NCBI GenBank assembly: GCA_015143295.1
Contig: CM026560.1
Span: 4,838,501 to 4,902,500 of the forward strand
Direction: 5' to 3'
DNA length: 64,000 nucleotides
DNA from: Tetracentron sinense
Taxonomy: Eukaryota > Streptophyta > Magnoliopsida > Trochodendrales > Trochodendraceae
Part shown: positions 32,980-43,341 of the stretch, piece after piece
How the letters are laid out: every line of letters begins with the position of its first letter
How positions within the stretch are numbered: the first letter of the stretch is position 1
Notes under the pieces: model-generated
Told to the model about the DNA's origin: nothing
What the model saw: only the letters and a program-made list of their open reading frames with translations
Databases searched by the model: none
Made by a program: the position numbers and the translations under genes

Positions 32980-34920
32980 TGTAGAACCTCGAAACTGCAT
33001 AATACTCTACTGGTGAATAGTGTTGTGAATAGTGCTTGACACTAGTCTTGTAAAAGACTTAAAGCCTTATGATTTTCGTTTACGAAATGAAGATGAGGGG
33101 TTTGAACTCACTCAATCTGTTTTGGTAATTGTTTAAAGGGTCTAAGGACCCTAAGGCCTGTTTAAAAGTGTTAAGAAAACAAAGGGAAAAACATCTAAGT
33201 GTTAAAAGAATGGAAAAATAGGAAAAAAGCAAAACAGGGACCTTTTTTCGACGAATCCAATCGAGGGACAAGAACTCGTTGACGAGTGCTTTTGAATTTT
33301 TGAACAAAAAGTTTAGAACTCAGATTCGTCAACGAATTCCATCGGGGGTTTCAATCTCGTCGACGAGTCTTACCCAGAAATACACTAACCGATCATCAAT
33401 AGTGCAAACCGACCTATGGAAGATATTTTCCAAGGGCCTTTAAGGATTTTGGCAACCATTAGCCTATAAATAGGACCCAAATTCGTGAGTTTGATTTACT
33501 CAAACCCTAAGAGAAAGATTTTTGGAGATTCTGAAAAGGAAAGCTAGGGTTCTTCAAAGTGTTCTTCACGGTGGTCTTGGGTTCGTATTTTCTACCAGAG
33601 GAAGAGTCCCTCTTGATTTCTTTGGTGTTCTAAAGCTTGGATTTCGAATCCAAAGTTATTCTAAAGCTTGGACTTCTCCAAGATAAATTTTGGGTTAGTA
33701 TTCTTGGAAAAAGGGGATTTCGGTTTTTGCTTCCCAAGCTAGGTCAGGATTTTTCAAGCTTGGATCTCGATCCTCAGTATTTTTCAAGCACTGGAACAAA
33801 GGAAACTGGTCTTAGAAATGTAGATACACTCTACTGTATAACCGTGTTCTATTCTTTTTAAGAAAACCATGTTTTAAAGTATGTTCTATGGGTGAATTGG
33901 ATGATGAAATTTGAGTATTTATAATCTATCACTATAATTGAAATTCTATGAATATGATTCCATCCTTATAAGTGTTCTAAGTTTACCATGATGATCACAA
34001 ACACTCTATGTCTTGCATGATTCAAAGTTTTCTCATAAGTACGGGTATCTAAAATTTCTAAGCATAACTCATAAGTTCAAAAGCTCATAAGTATTGATAA
34101 AGCCAAACTGAGGGTTGGTCAAGGGTAGGGTATATCCAAGGATATGTCACACCTGGCTCAAAGTAAATCTCGTAAGACATTTGATAATGCCAATGAGAAG
34201 GTTGGTCAAGGATCGTGACAACCTACTTCTATGTATTCGATGAAGGGTATTTACATACCCGACTCTAAGTCCTTTTACTGGTGCTAAGGTCTGGCTCATA
34301 AGAATCTCATAAGTCTCATAAGAATCTCATAAGTCTCATAAGAAACTCATAAGCAAAGATTTCATAAGAAACTCGTCTCATAAGCAAAGATCTCATAAGA
34401 ACTAGTGAATCTCATAAGCTCAAAGATCTCATAAGAATCTTGATTCTCAGAAGAACTTATAAGATAAGTTTTGGTTTCTCGTAAGATTTGATTTCAAAGT
34501 ACGCTCATAAGACTATGTTTAGAAAACTACACATTTTCTAAGTTAAGTTTTGAAGTAAGGTTTCTCGCTCTACTCTCTACGATTTTGGATGAGATGATTA
34601 ACTGTGTACATGTTAATTTTTTATAACATTGTTAGCTAGTATCTTGTATACGCTGAATATTCCATGCTTAGCTGAATTTTTGACTTCGGCAGGTTCATTC
34701 GACATTGCTCCCGAGCCTTGGGTTGAGGAGCACTTGTTATTAGTCTGTTGGTTAAGACTTGTACACATTATACATGTTATGTTATTAGAAAGTTTGCTTC
34801 TTCTATGAAATTGCTTCCGCTATGTTACGCCTTGTGTATTTCACAGGATGATATGGTTTGATAAGGTACATCACGAGCCAAAGTATCCCTAACTCTTAGG
34901 GTATATTTTGGGTCGCGACA
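32980..34920 (+). mobile_element. gypsy solo LTR, plus orientation
   Basis: One 1,941-bp LTR from TGTAGAACCTCGAAAC (32980) to TTTGGGTCGCGACA (34920), with perfect target duplication GAATG (32975-32979 and 34921-34925). TATA CCTATAAATAGG at 33463-33474. CTCATAAG arrays (about 34280-34450) are the reverse-orientation match of those in 3062-4731 and 8589-10271. It sits inside the copia-like solo LTR. Confidence 0.93.
33245..33375 (+). promoter_or_regulatory. Self-complementary word cluster (CTCGTCGACGAG type), gypsy solo LTR
   Basis: ACTCGTTGACGAGTG, ATTCGTCAACGAATT and TCTCGTCGACGAGTC, plus half-site TTTCGACGAATCC. It is 265-395 bp from the LTR start and about 88 bp before the TATA at 33463. 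Confidence 0.6.
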
Positions 34921-35156
34921 GAATGACTTTACTAATGCTCGTATACATTGAATTTCACATAAAACTCATGGAGACATTAGTAACACAAATGACATTACAT
35001 TATTGTGTTATCATCAAAATTAATGATGTTACCTTAGGTTGAAACCTAAAGGATAACATTAGGGTTTATGGAAGAGATAAGAGAGAAGAGATGAAAAAGA
35101 GAGGTTAGGGTAAATTACTTAGTTAGGGATTAAAGAACCCTACTAGTATATTATAT

Positions 35157-35371
35157 GGGGCTGCACAAAGCCCGATCGACCTGTTGGTGCAGCTCGGTTC
35201 GGCCTGAGATCGGTCCGAAATTTTAGGCTCGAACGGGCCAAGCCAAGCCTAAAAAAAATCCCAAAAAATCAATCAAGCTGAGCTCAAGCCAACCCCTGTG
35301 CGGCTCGGCCCAGCTCGAAGCCCGATTCGATTGAGGTTCAGTTCGGCCCGAACTCGGCTTCGGCTCGAATA

Positions 35372-35411
<40 letters not shown>

Positions 35412-35678
35412 TATATATATCATTATTATATATATGAATAATATAAAATATTATTATTAAAATAAAAAAAGGATTCAAGCCGAGCTCGAGCCAAGCCAAG
35501 CCCGGCTTGAGCTTGAATTAATTCGGGCTGAGCCAAGCTTTTGAATTCGGGCCGAGCTTTGGGGCCGATTTTTTGAGCTTTATTTCAGGCCGAGCCGGAC
35601 TTCAAGCCAAAAAAAATTTCTTTCAAGCCAAGCCAGGCTTAACCAACCCCGGTCACGCCCGGCCCGAATACAGCCCTA
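35157..35678. mobile_element. MITE (hAT-like) in the copia 3' LTR
   Basis: It begins GGGGCTGCACAAAGCCCG and ends GAATACAGCCCTA; the ends pair as GGGCTG..CAGCCC. It is flanked by ATATTATAT (35148-35156 and 35679-35687), an 8-9-bp duplication, and the uninterrupted 5' LTR at 40630-40650 shows the empty site. The body is dense in GAGCTCGAGCC-type words and holds a (TA)n run at about 35379-35406. Confidence 0.85.
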
Positions 35679-35757
35679 ATATTATATAAAGAGAGAACAT
35701 TACATATATACCCTTTTACAAGTATACCCCCGATATTACATATATCAACACTCCCCC

Positions 35758-36354
35758 TCAAGCTGGAGCATAAACATTAAGCATGCCCAGTTTGACAGTA
35801 ATATCCTGAAGAATAGCAGGGTCAACCAGCTTGGTGAAGATATCAGCAAGTTGTTGAGAAGACGAAACATGTTGAAGAGATAAAGAATAATCCCGGACTT
35901 TCTCACAGAGAAAGTGAATATCAGCCTTAATGTGCTTTGTCCGCTCATGAAGCACAGAATCTGAGACAATCTTTCTTGCAACCTCGGTATCACAATATAA
36001 GGACATAAGACCTTTAATAAGAAACTCTAACTCGGAGAGAAGAGAACAAAGCCATAAGAGTTCACAAGTGTCATGAGCAAGTGCACGATATTCTGCTTCG
36101 GCACTATACTGAGAAATCACGAGTTACTTTTTGCTCCTGGTCCAATCAACATCTGTATAGCCGAAGATATTGAGGTGACCATGTGAGCGATATACAAGTC
36201 TACAACTGGGTCTAGCCTTGATATATCGGAGAATACGATGAACAACAGAAACGTGTGAAACACAAGGAGCTTGCGTGAACTGGCTAACAATGTTGACAAC
36301 ATATGTAATATCAGGTCGTGTGAGGGTGAGACATATCAAGCGACCCACAAGACG
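35758..36354 (-). pseudogene. copia RNase H
   Basis: 36348-36124 carries the connecting ARLICLTLTRPDI-like segment (here GRLICLTLTRPDI) and GYTDVDW. 36120-35758 has SQYSAEAEYRALAHDTCELL and HERTKHIKADIHF, then a terminal stop. The ADIFTK motif is present. The 3' LTR polypurine tract follows within a few bases. Confidence 0.92.
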
Positions 36355-37109
36355 CTAATAGGCATGAGGATCTGAAAGAAGATCACCCTCACTATCATGC
36401 AAAGAGAGCTTCGGATCTATGAGAGAAGTAGCGGGTTTACATTCACTCATACTAGTATCACTGAGTAGGTCAAGAGCATACTTTCGTTGTGACAGAAAAA
36501 TTCCCTTCTTAGATCGAGTAATCTCCAGACCAAGAAAGTACTTCAGATGGCCTAGCTCTTTGACATCAAAGGTACGCCCTAGCTCATGCTTAGCATGAGA
36601 GATGAATAAGGAGACATCGCCAGTCAAAATGATCAAGATATACCAGGAGAATAGTGCAGCCTAAGGTGCTAGAATAGATGAAAATAGTATGATCAGAGTG
36701 ACATCGCTAGAAGCCCATGCTAAGGACCACTTCACTGAAGCGATGAAACCAAGTACGGGGTGACTGCTTCAAACCATATATAGACTTCCGAAGTCTACAA
36801 ACCTTTCCAGACTCCCCCTGAAGCAAGAAACCAGGAGAGGGATCCATATACACCTCCTCGGTAAGATGACCATTAAGAAAAATATTCTTAAAGTCTAATT
36901 GATAGAGAGGCCAACTCTGATTTGACGCAAGAGAGAGGAGAACATGAACAAAAGTCAGTTTGGCCACAGGCGCAAAAGTACCATCATAGTCAAGCTCATA
37001 AGTCTAAGTAAAGCCGTGGGCGACAAGACCATCCTTATATCGAGCAACATTGCCATCAGAGTTATGTTTGACCGTGAAGACCCAACGATAACCCCAGTTT
37101 TCTTCCCAA
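36355..37109 (-). pseudogene. copia reverse transcriptase
   Basis: 36967-36707 reads PLYQLDFKNIFLNGHLTEEVY and KSIYGLKQSPRTWFHRF, the copia RT signature. 36636-36355 begins MIILTGD, the end of the YVDD motif region, whose catalytic part is disrupted, then ELGHLKYFLGLEI and KYALDLL. Broken by stops. Confidence 0.92.
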
Positions 37110-38600
37110 CTAGAAGGGGACCATATCCCCAGTCTGATTAGACCAAAGTACATTCATTTCATCAACCATAGCACTCTTCCACTCATGATGAAGAAGAGCA
37201 ACACGAACGGAATGAGGAAGAGTCAATTGCCAAAAGGAAGGCCCGGTACGAGGGAGATACAACCTGATAACAAACATACTTAGCAAGGGGGTAAGGAGTA
37301 ACACAGGAGCGAACATCATTGCAATGAGCAATAGGTATCTCAAGATCAGAAGCAGCAGGAGTAACAATAGCATGAGAATGAACAAGAATAATAGAGGGTA
37401 AAAAAGTACCTCGAGGAGTGGCTTGTGGGGAAGACTATGGTAGAGGGCATCGGAGGAGGAACCAGGTGATTGGCGATGAGAGTACATGAGAAACTTCTTC
37501 TGCAGTGGGAGGTCCCCTGGAATAGGTAAATGCATAGAGATAGGAGAAATAGAAGGTGAAGGCACATAGATAGGTGACACTGTAGGAGCAACAGAGAAAT
37601 AAGAAACTGTCTTAAAAAAAGTAACATCTAGAGAGACAAAGAAACGGCGAGACTGAGGGTCGTAACACCAATAGCCTTTAGAGGTGCTAGAGTAACCAAC
37701 AAAGACACATCGAATGACCTTATCATCCAATTTCTGACGACTGGGGTGAAGATCCTAGACAAAGCAAGTACAACCAAACACCCGTGGCTCAATGGAAAAA
37801 ATAAAAACTTGAGAGCAAAGAAGCTGATATGATGAGAGACCATCAAGAATGCGAGAAGGAGCTCGATTAATGAGAAAACATGTAGTGAGAAGAGTCATGG
37901 ACCAATAAGGCTTTGGCACTTGCATGTCTCGCAACAAAGAATGAGTGACACCAACTAAATGACGATTTTTGCACTCAGTAATGTCATTTTGTTGAGGCGT
38001 GTAAGGACAGGTAAGCTGATGGACAATCCCATGAGTTTGAAGAAACTGGACAAAAGGTGCAGAGAGATACTCACCGCCATTATCAGAACGAAGGGCCTTA
38101 ATAAGACCACCAAACTAGGTAACAATCATAGCATGAAATTCCTGAAATTTAGAGAACACCTCATCCTTAGACTTAAGAAGGTACACTCAAGTAGCTCGAG
38201 TATAATCATCAACAAAAGTAACATAATAACGAAAGTCATCACTTGAGGGAATAGGAGAAAGTCCCTAAATATCCGAGTGAACTAACTGAAAAATAGAACA
38301 TCTATGCATTTGAGAAGGATAAACAGTATGAACATGTTTTGTAAGCTCACAAGTATCACATTGAAAAGTAGATGAAGAACAAAGTTTATTAAAAGTAGGA
38401 ATCAAAGAACATAAAGTCTTAGATCCAATATGCCCAAGCTTGGTTTGCCATAAACGATAAGTATCAAGAGTAGCATCAACAGAAAAAGGAAAAATAGAAA
38501 CGGTAGCAGCTGTAGAGAGGAGACTCGATCAGGAGAATAATTAGTATCAAGGTAGTAAAGTCCTCCTCTTTCCACTCCTCTACTAATAATTTTTCTCATA
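37110..38600 (-). pseudogene. copia integrase
   Basis: Minus-strand translation in pieces shows the HHCC zinc region (KLGHIGSKTL.., CDTCELTKH), a catalytic core with FVDDYTRAT, ALRSDNGGEY and TPQQN, then RDMQVPKPYWSMTLLTTCFL and FGCTCFV. The next part, 37730-37110, has CVFVGYSSTSKGYWCYDP and RRFFVSLDVTFF, the copia C-terminal block. Stops occur about every 60-100 codons. Confidence 0.88.
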
Positions 38601-38608
38601 GTCAGGTC

Positions 38609-38971
38609 CTAAAAGAGACAATGAGAAGGATAAAACATAGCACAACAATTAAATTTGTTAGTAAGACTACTCATTGAAAAAATGTTAGAAGATAAATGAG
38701 GAACATGTAACACATGAGACAAAGAGAGAGATGAAAACACAGAAATGTGTCCTACTCCTGAGACCGGAGTAAAAAAACCATCAGCCAAGCAAACCATGGC
38801 AGTAGGCAATGAAGGTGAATAAATGGAATAACCCTGTGACTCACCAGTCATATGATCAGTAGCTCCGATATCAATAACCCAAGCTAGGAGAAGAAGCCAA
38901 TGTAGTGGTAGCATAGGCCGAGGGAGCATGGATACTTGTAGCAAATGAAGCAGCAGAATAAGGAGAATCAC
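38609..38971 (-). pseudogene. copia protease with altered active site (DIG for DSG)
   Basis: WVIDIGATDHMTG is the copia protease site, normally DSGATDH; here Ser is replaced by Ile. SHVLHVPHLSSNIFS, the usual following motif, is present. The active-site change and surrounding stops show decay. Confidence 0.88.
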
Positions 38972-38972
38972 T

Positions 38973-39985
38973 CTACAGACGGAGCTCAGCTCGGATCATC
39001 TTAGCAACATAAGCTCTCATGGACCCCAGAGGATCACTGACAATAACTGAGGACTGAGGATCAACAACAGGAGTCATAGTAAAGTGAGCAGAGGGACGAG
39101 ACTGGTAATCCTCGGGATAGCCATGCAAACGATAACAATGATCACAATCGTGTCCCACTATACCACAATGACTACAAGGAGTAATAGGTCTGCCACGACC
39201 ACGACGGCCCCTATCAGTCGCCCTATCATGGCCAGCAGCAGGACAAAAATCAGTAGTAAAGGCGGTACGATCCGGAAGAGGCATATGAGTGGTGCTTGAA
39301 AACATAATAGCTTGGCGGCTTTTCTCACCAAACACAGTGGAGTACACAGATTGAAGATATGACAAAGGAGATGTGGCAAGAATCTGAGTGTGCAACTGCT
39401 TGAATTCGGCCTGAAGACCTCCAAAGAAATCATAAATGTGGTGATGCTCAATTCGCTTCATCATAATCTTGGTAGAAGCAACAAATAATTCAGAAAGAGG
39501 CTCATAATGACTCAATTTTTCTCAACGTCGCTGAAGAGCCCCAAAACAATCTGAAATAGACATATCCCCTTACTAAAAGTGAGCAATCTCACTAGTAAGT
39601 TGATAAATCCGAGCATCATTCTCTACTAGGGCATAAGTTTGAATAAGAGTCTTCCAAAGTTCATGACAATCTTTATAAAAAAATATAATTCACGGCAATC
39701 TGATGCTCTATGGAATTGAACAACCAACCCAAAATAATGCAATTCTATACCTTCCACTTAGCAATTTCTGCAATACTTGTCTCCAACTGTAGGGTCTTAT
39801 CATCAAGATACCTCATTTAGAGTGACCCCCCAATATAAAGCTCAACCGAGCATCGCCACACAAGAAAATTATCACCATTGAATTTAATATTGGTGATAGA
39901 GTGGACAACGGAGTCAGAAAGAGTCGGCGGAACAAGAACTTTAGCATTCAACTCAAGGAGCAAACATCCAATCAGTAAAAAATAT
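38973..39985 (-). pseudogene. copia gag
   Basis: It begins near 39985 with a translation including TNIKFNGDNFLVWRCSVELY, the N-terminal motif of copia Gag. Several stops follow, then an open stretch 39515-38973 with LSELFVASTKIMMKRIEHHH, the FFGGLQAEFKQLHTQIL core, and a CCHC knuckle CSHCGIVGHDCDHC followed by YRLHGYPE. This is a normal domain order for plant copia elements, broken by stops around 39550-39830. Confidence 0.88.
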
Positions 39986-40522
39986 CAACAACAAAAAATC
40001 TAATAGTATTAAGATTACCAAATAGATGACTTAAGTTATTGTTATAAGAAAATATGGTGTAAAAAATCATTTTTCAACAAAAAACGGTAGTGAAGTGGGG
40101 ATGTAAAATCATCACAACTTCTTCAAATCTCATCCAAACGAAGAAAAAACAAGTTCAATATGTTCCTATAAAAAAAAACGGTCCAACCATGACCAATAAA
40201 CAGTGGAAGCAGCAACTCATTCAAGCAGTAAAAAATCTAAACCAAAACAGTATTTTTCTTCAAATTTTTCTAGATTTTTTCTTCAAATCATCATAACTTC
40301 ATCAATATTTAACCAAAACTCATGACATAGGATTAAAAAATCCTCTAAAATCAAGATCTTTGAAAAATATACATTTGAAGAACTCAAAACTCAAAGATAA
40401 GGACTAAGACATATAGCTAGAGATAGGTATGGCTAAAATCATGGCAGCTAGCTCATTCTTCCTTTTGTTGTTGTTACGGCTTTAAACGACATTCTTCTTC
40501 CTTTGATGTAGCTTTGATACTA

Positions 40523-40706
40523 AGTTGGAGAAAGGGTTTGTAAGATTTAGGGTTTAGAGAAGAGAAAAGAGAGAAGAGAGGAAAAAGGGAGGTTAGGATA
40601 AATTACTTAGTTAGGGATTAAAGAACCCTCTTATCATATTATATAAAGAGAGAACATTACATATATGTCATTTTACAAGTATACCCCGATATTACATATA
40701 TCAACA
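40523..40706 (-). repeat. copia 5' LTR (184 bp) with PBS
   Basis: On the minus strand it starts TGTTGATATATGTAATATCGG at 40706 and ends CTTTCTCCAACT at 40523, next to the PBS AGTATCAAAGC (40511-40522). It gives the empty-site sequence TTATCATATTATATAAAGAG for the MITE insertion in the sister LTR. Confidence 0.85.
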
Positions 40707-41075
40707 ATAGGAACCTAATCAATAATCCAATAGCCCTAGGGTGATTAAGGAGTTGAAAGCTAGGCCATACACATTTAGGGTTGTAACATACCACCACGTT
40801 TCAGCAGTCGACGTCCACAATGGCTCACTTTGAGTCAGGACACTTCTCATTTTTTTTCCGCAGCCGAGACACTTCTCCAGATTTTTCCGTAGTCAGGGCA
40901 CTTCTTAGGATTTTTTTTGTAGTCTTCCTAGGTAGCCCTTTCCGTTACTTGAACCTGAGATGTGGTGTTAAGCTCTCATACCAAATGATAGGAACCTAAC
41001 CAATACTCCAAAAGCCTTGGGAGATTTAAGGTGTGGAAAGCTAGGCCATATACATTTAGGGTCATAACAATTTTT
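40707..41075. repeat. Pair of about 85-bp direct repeats
   Basis: ATAGGAACCTAATCAATAATCC..AAAGCTAGGCCATACACATTTAGGGT at 40707-40795 recurs at 40990-41070 with a few changes. Between them CAGGGCACTTCT/CGAGACACTTCTC words repeat. It may be a remnant of a non-autonomous element whose other parts I cannot define. Confidence 0.6.
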
Positions 41076-41500
41076 CTGTAGTTTTCTATTTGAGCTTCAA
41101 TTAATCAACATAAATGGTAAAAGGAAAAAAAAATTCCCACTAGCTGTGTGAAGAAGACCTGATCTGAGAATTGCATATAGGGAGATAGAAGTGCAGGGAT
41201 GAATTGATGATAGTAGGACATGATTGGTAAGATCAAAGGCAGTAACAAAGAGATTAGCTTCGGAAACCATACCTCAACAATCTCATGAACTCGAACAGCA
41301 AATTCAAAATCATCCTATTAACACAACTCAGAACTTTAACAATGAACATAAACCACCACTTATATCTCTAATGCCAAATGATTCAAGCAATTGATGAACT
41401 CAATTAAAAATTCCATAAATTCAAATCTAAACAACAATGAATTGAAACAATCACCCCAAAGGAATTCAATTCATTAATATAAACCAAAGGTTGAAGCCTA
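41076..41500. other. Unassigned non-coding stretch
   Basis: Part of it (41075-41175) matches 42820-42900 (CAATTAATCAACA.., CCTGATCTGAGAATTG). No gene is seen. Confidence 0.4.
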
Positions 41501-41950
41501 AGTCATGTCAATTGAGGACTGCCTGGCTCGTAGGCATTTCAAATGTCAATAGCTTAGTTGCAGTCAAGAAGCTATGTTCAGGGTGGGCTACTCTCTTTCC
41601 AGGAAGCTCATTTCCCAAACTCTATTCCTAAGAAGCTCACTTCCATCAAGTCTCATTGAGTTGTCAGATTGAGCTATGTATGTAGAAAGTGATAGCTAGG
41701 ATATATTTGAGTCTAAAACCTAGAATATAAACCTTAAGCAAATATCATTGGATTGGAACCTGAAGTACATACTTCTCCATAAATATCTTATGCATAATAC
41801 AATCTAAAGTTTGACTATCCATACTAATAACGGGAATGAGGCGCCTATATCTCATTTCTCATTTCCTAAGATTTTTTTTAGCCTAGCTTTCTGCTTCTCG
41901 CTTTTGTTTTGCTTTTTGTTTTCGCTTCTTGCTCTGATAACTAGTCTTTA
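41500..41950. repeat. Dispersed repeat, copy 1
   Basis: The phrase order GAGCTATGTATGT.., CTTAAGCAAATATCA.., ATTGGAACCTGAAG, GGGAATGAGGCGCC, CATTTCTCATTTCC, CTTCTTGCTCTGATAA is matched at 43890-44190 in the same direction. Confidence 0.65.
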
Positions 41951-42559
41951 GCCTGTCAATTTATCAATACTGGTTGAGTAATAATAAGAGTAGATACAAA
42001 CCATCACAGCTAAGATAGATAGCAGTCATGGGTAAATGTCTATGCTATTCTGTCTCTAATATCAACAAATTATCTCTTGGTGGAACCAAATGTTTGAATG
42101 AGATTAATCTATGTTATGTTGTGCAAATTGCCCCATCGCTCTAGGATTCTTCCATAGTAGAGATCGGTGCAAAATGATGATTGGGTTCTTCATAGGCCAA
42201 ATAGAAAAAGTAAGGAAAGCAAATATTTTATCAGGCTATCTTCAGTAGTTTTAGTAGATGGCAGGAATTTCTTCACCTGACAAGAAATTTCAAATGTTTC
42301 CACGAAATGACTTATTCAGTACTCCAATCTGACTATCAAATCCTATCTAAATTTCCCCTTTCATTGGGATAGGCATTATAATGATGATGATCCTCTTTCA
42401 AGCAACCCAATTTTCTTCATAAAAAGATGATGAATGATTTGAGGGGCTGTATTGAAAGTATCAACCCATCAGAATTGAAGAAAATTCTATCAAAAACTAG
42501 TTTTTAATTAATTGTCAAAAAGAATTTCATCACATCTTTAATTGGAACCACAGAACTCA

Positions 42560-42840
42560 AAACCACAATTTAACATAAACAAAAGTGGCATGAATCCTCT
42601 ACCCTAAACCAAATATCGATCAAATACAAAAACAATTAGAACCGAGTTCATGAAAAAGTTAAAGAAACATAAAAATTCGATAAAACAGAAGATACAAACA
42701 AATTAAAATTTATATTTGAAAGAAATTGGAAAAAATACTCCCCAGGCGGAATCTCAAATGAAGGGAACATGTTCTTTCTCTTTCTTCTCGCTGAAAACCT
42801 TCATATTCTTCTTTGTTCTCTATTGGAGCTACAATTAATC
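42560..42840. repeat. Copy of the segment at 16950-17300
   Basis: AATACAAAAACAATTAGAA..GAGTTCA, GAAAGAAATTGGAAAA and AATGAAGGGAACATGTTCT keep the order of the 16950-17300 segment. The two copies bracket the TE nest. Confidence 0.5.
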
Positions 42841-42907
42841 AACAGTAATGACAGAAATGTGTCAGAAGCTGTGTGAAAACCTGATCTGAGAATTGTGTCA
42901 GAAACAA

Positions 42908-43035
42908 GGGCCTTTCCTCTATGCATTTGCCCTTGTCACCTTAACTGAGAATGGTTATGCCCTGGTCCTGGTACCCCAAGCTTCCTGCTTAGAAGTTCAC
43001 ATGTAGCTTGTGCTACTATAGAACCCCTTCAAGAA
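42908..43035 (+). pseudogene. Decayed fragment of CCB3 exon 3
   Basis: GGGCCTTTCCTCTATGCATTTG.., GGTTATGCCCTGG.., CAAGCTTCCTG.., TAGCTTGTGCTACTATAGAACC align in order with CCB3 exon 3 at about 14180-14300, the membrane-segment and WYPKLP region. Stops and indels make it non-coding. It lies 28 kb from the gene, on the same strand and next to the DRE2 3' end. Confidence 0.75.
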
Positions 43036-43341
43036 AAAAAATATATTAATGGAAAGAGAATGTTCTTTTCCGTCTAGACACCAAAGAGATGTAAAATTGT
43101 ACATTCAAACAAAATTTCTTATTTCTTTTTCATAAGACTGGTGGCTCCTACGCAAAACACAATGGCATATGTTTACAGTAACTGAACATCACCAGAATTT
43201 AAAGATAAGTCAGATGAAAATGAATAAACTACACCCCACAAGTTGAAATAAGGCTAAACCACTGCTGACCCAGCAAATCCTACATTTCTCTGAACCTCAT
43301 CTCTTCATTTACATATCTTCCAAAGGCTTCCCCTTCAAAAT

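Larger units (their letters stand above)
17349..35035 (-). mobile_element. copia-like solo LTR (1.44 kb) split by two younger elements
   Basis: Pieces 17349-18133, 32435-32979 and 34926-35035 make one minus-strand LTR-like unit. Its distal end has the familiar plant copia LTR wording: on the minus strand a C-rich CCTATTCACCTCC tail preceded by GAACCTCGTGAACAATA. Its proximal end holds TTTTGATGATAACAC. AGGTT occurs at 17344-17348 and 35036-35040, fitting a target duplication, but the 35035 border lacks the canonical CA, so the border is uncertain. No internal region is seen. Confidence 0.5.
17306..40706 (-). mobile_element. Ty1/copia element (short LTR), host of the whole TE nest
   Basis: Minus-strand element. 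The 5' LTR is 40523-40706 (184 bp) and the internal region is 35753-40522. The 3' LTR is split into 17306-17348, 35041-35156 and 35688-35752 by later insertions; joined, it is about 224 bp, 42 bp more than the 5' copy. Outer target duplications are ATACG (17301-17305) and ATAGG (40707-40711), one mismatch. PBS is at 40511-40522 and the polypurine tract at 35753-35764. Polyprotein order gag-protease-integrase-RT-RNase H is Ty1/copia; the short LTR suggests the Ale/Retrofit group, by inference. All frames are interrupted. Confidence 0.8.
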
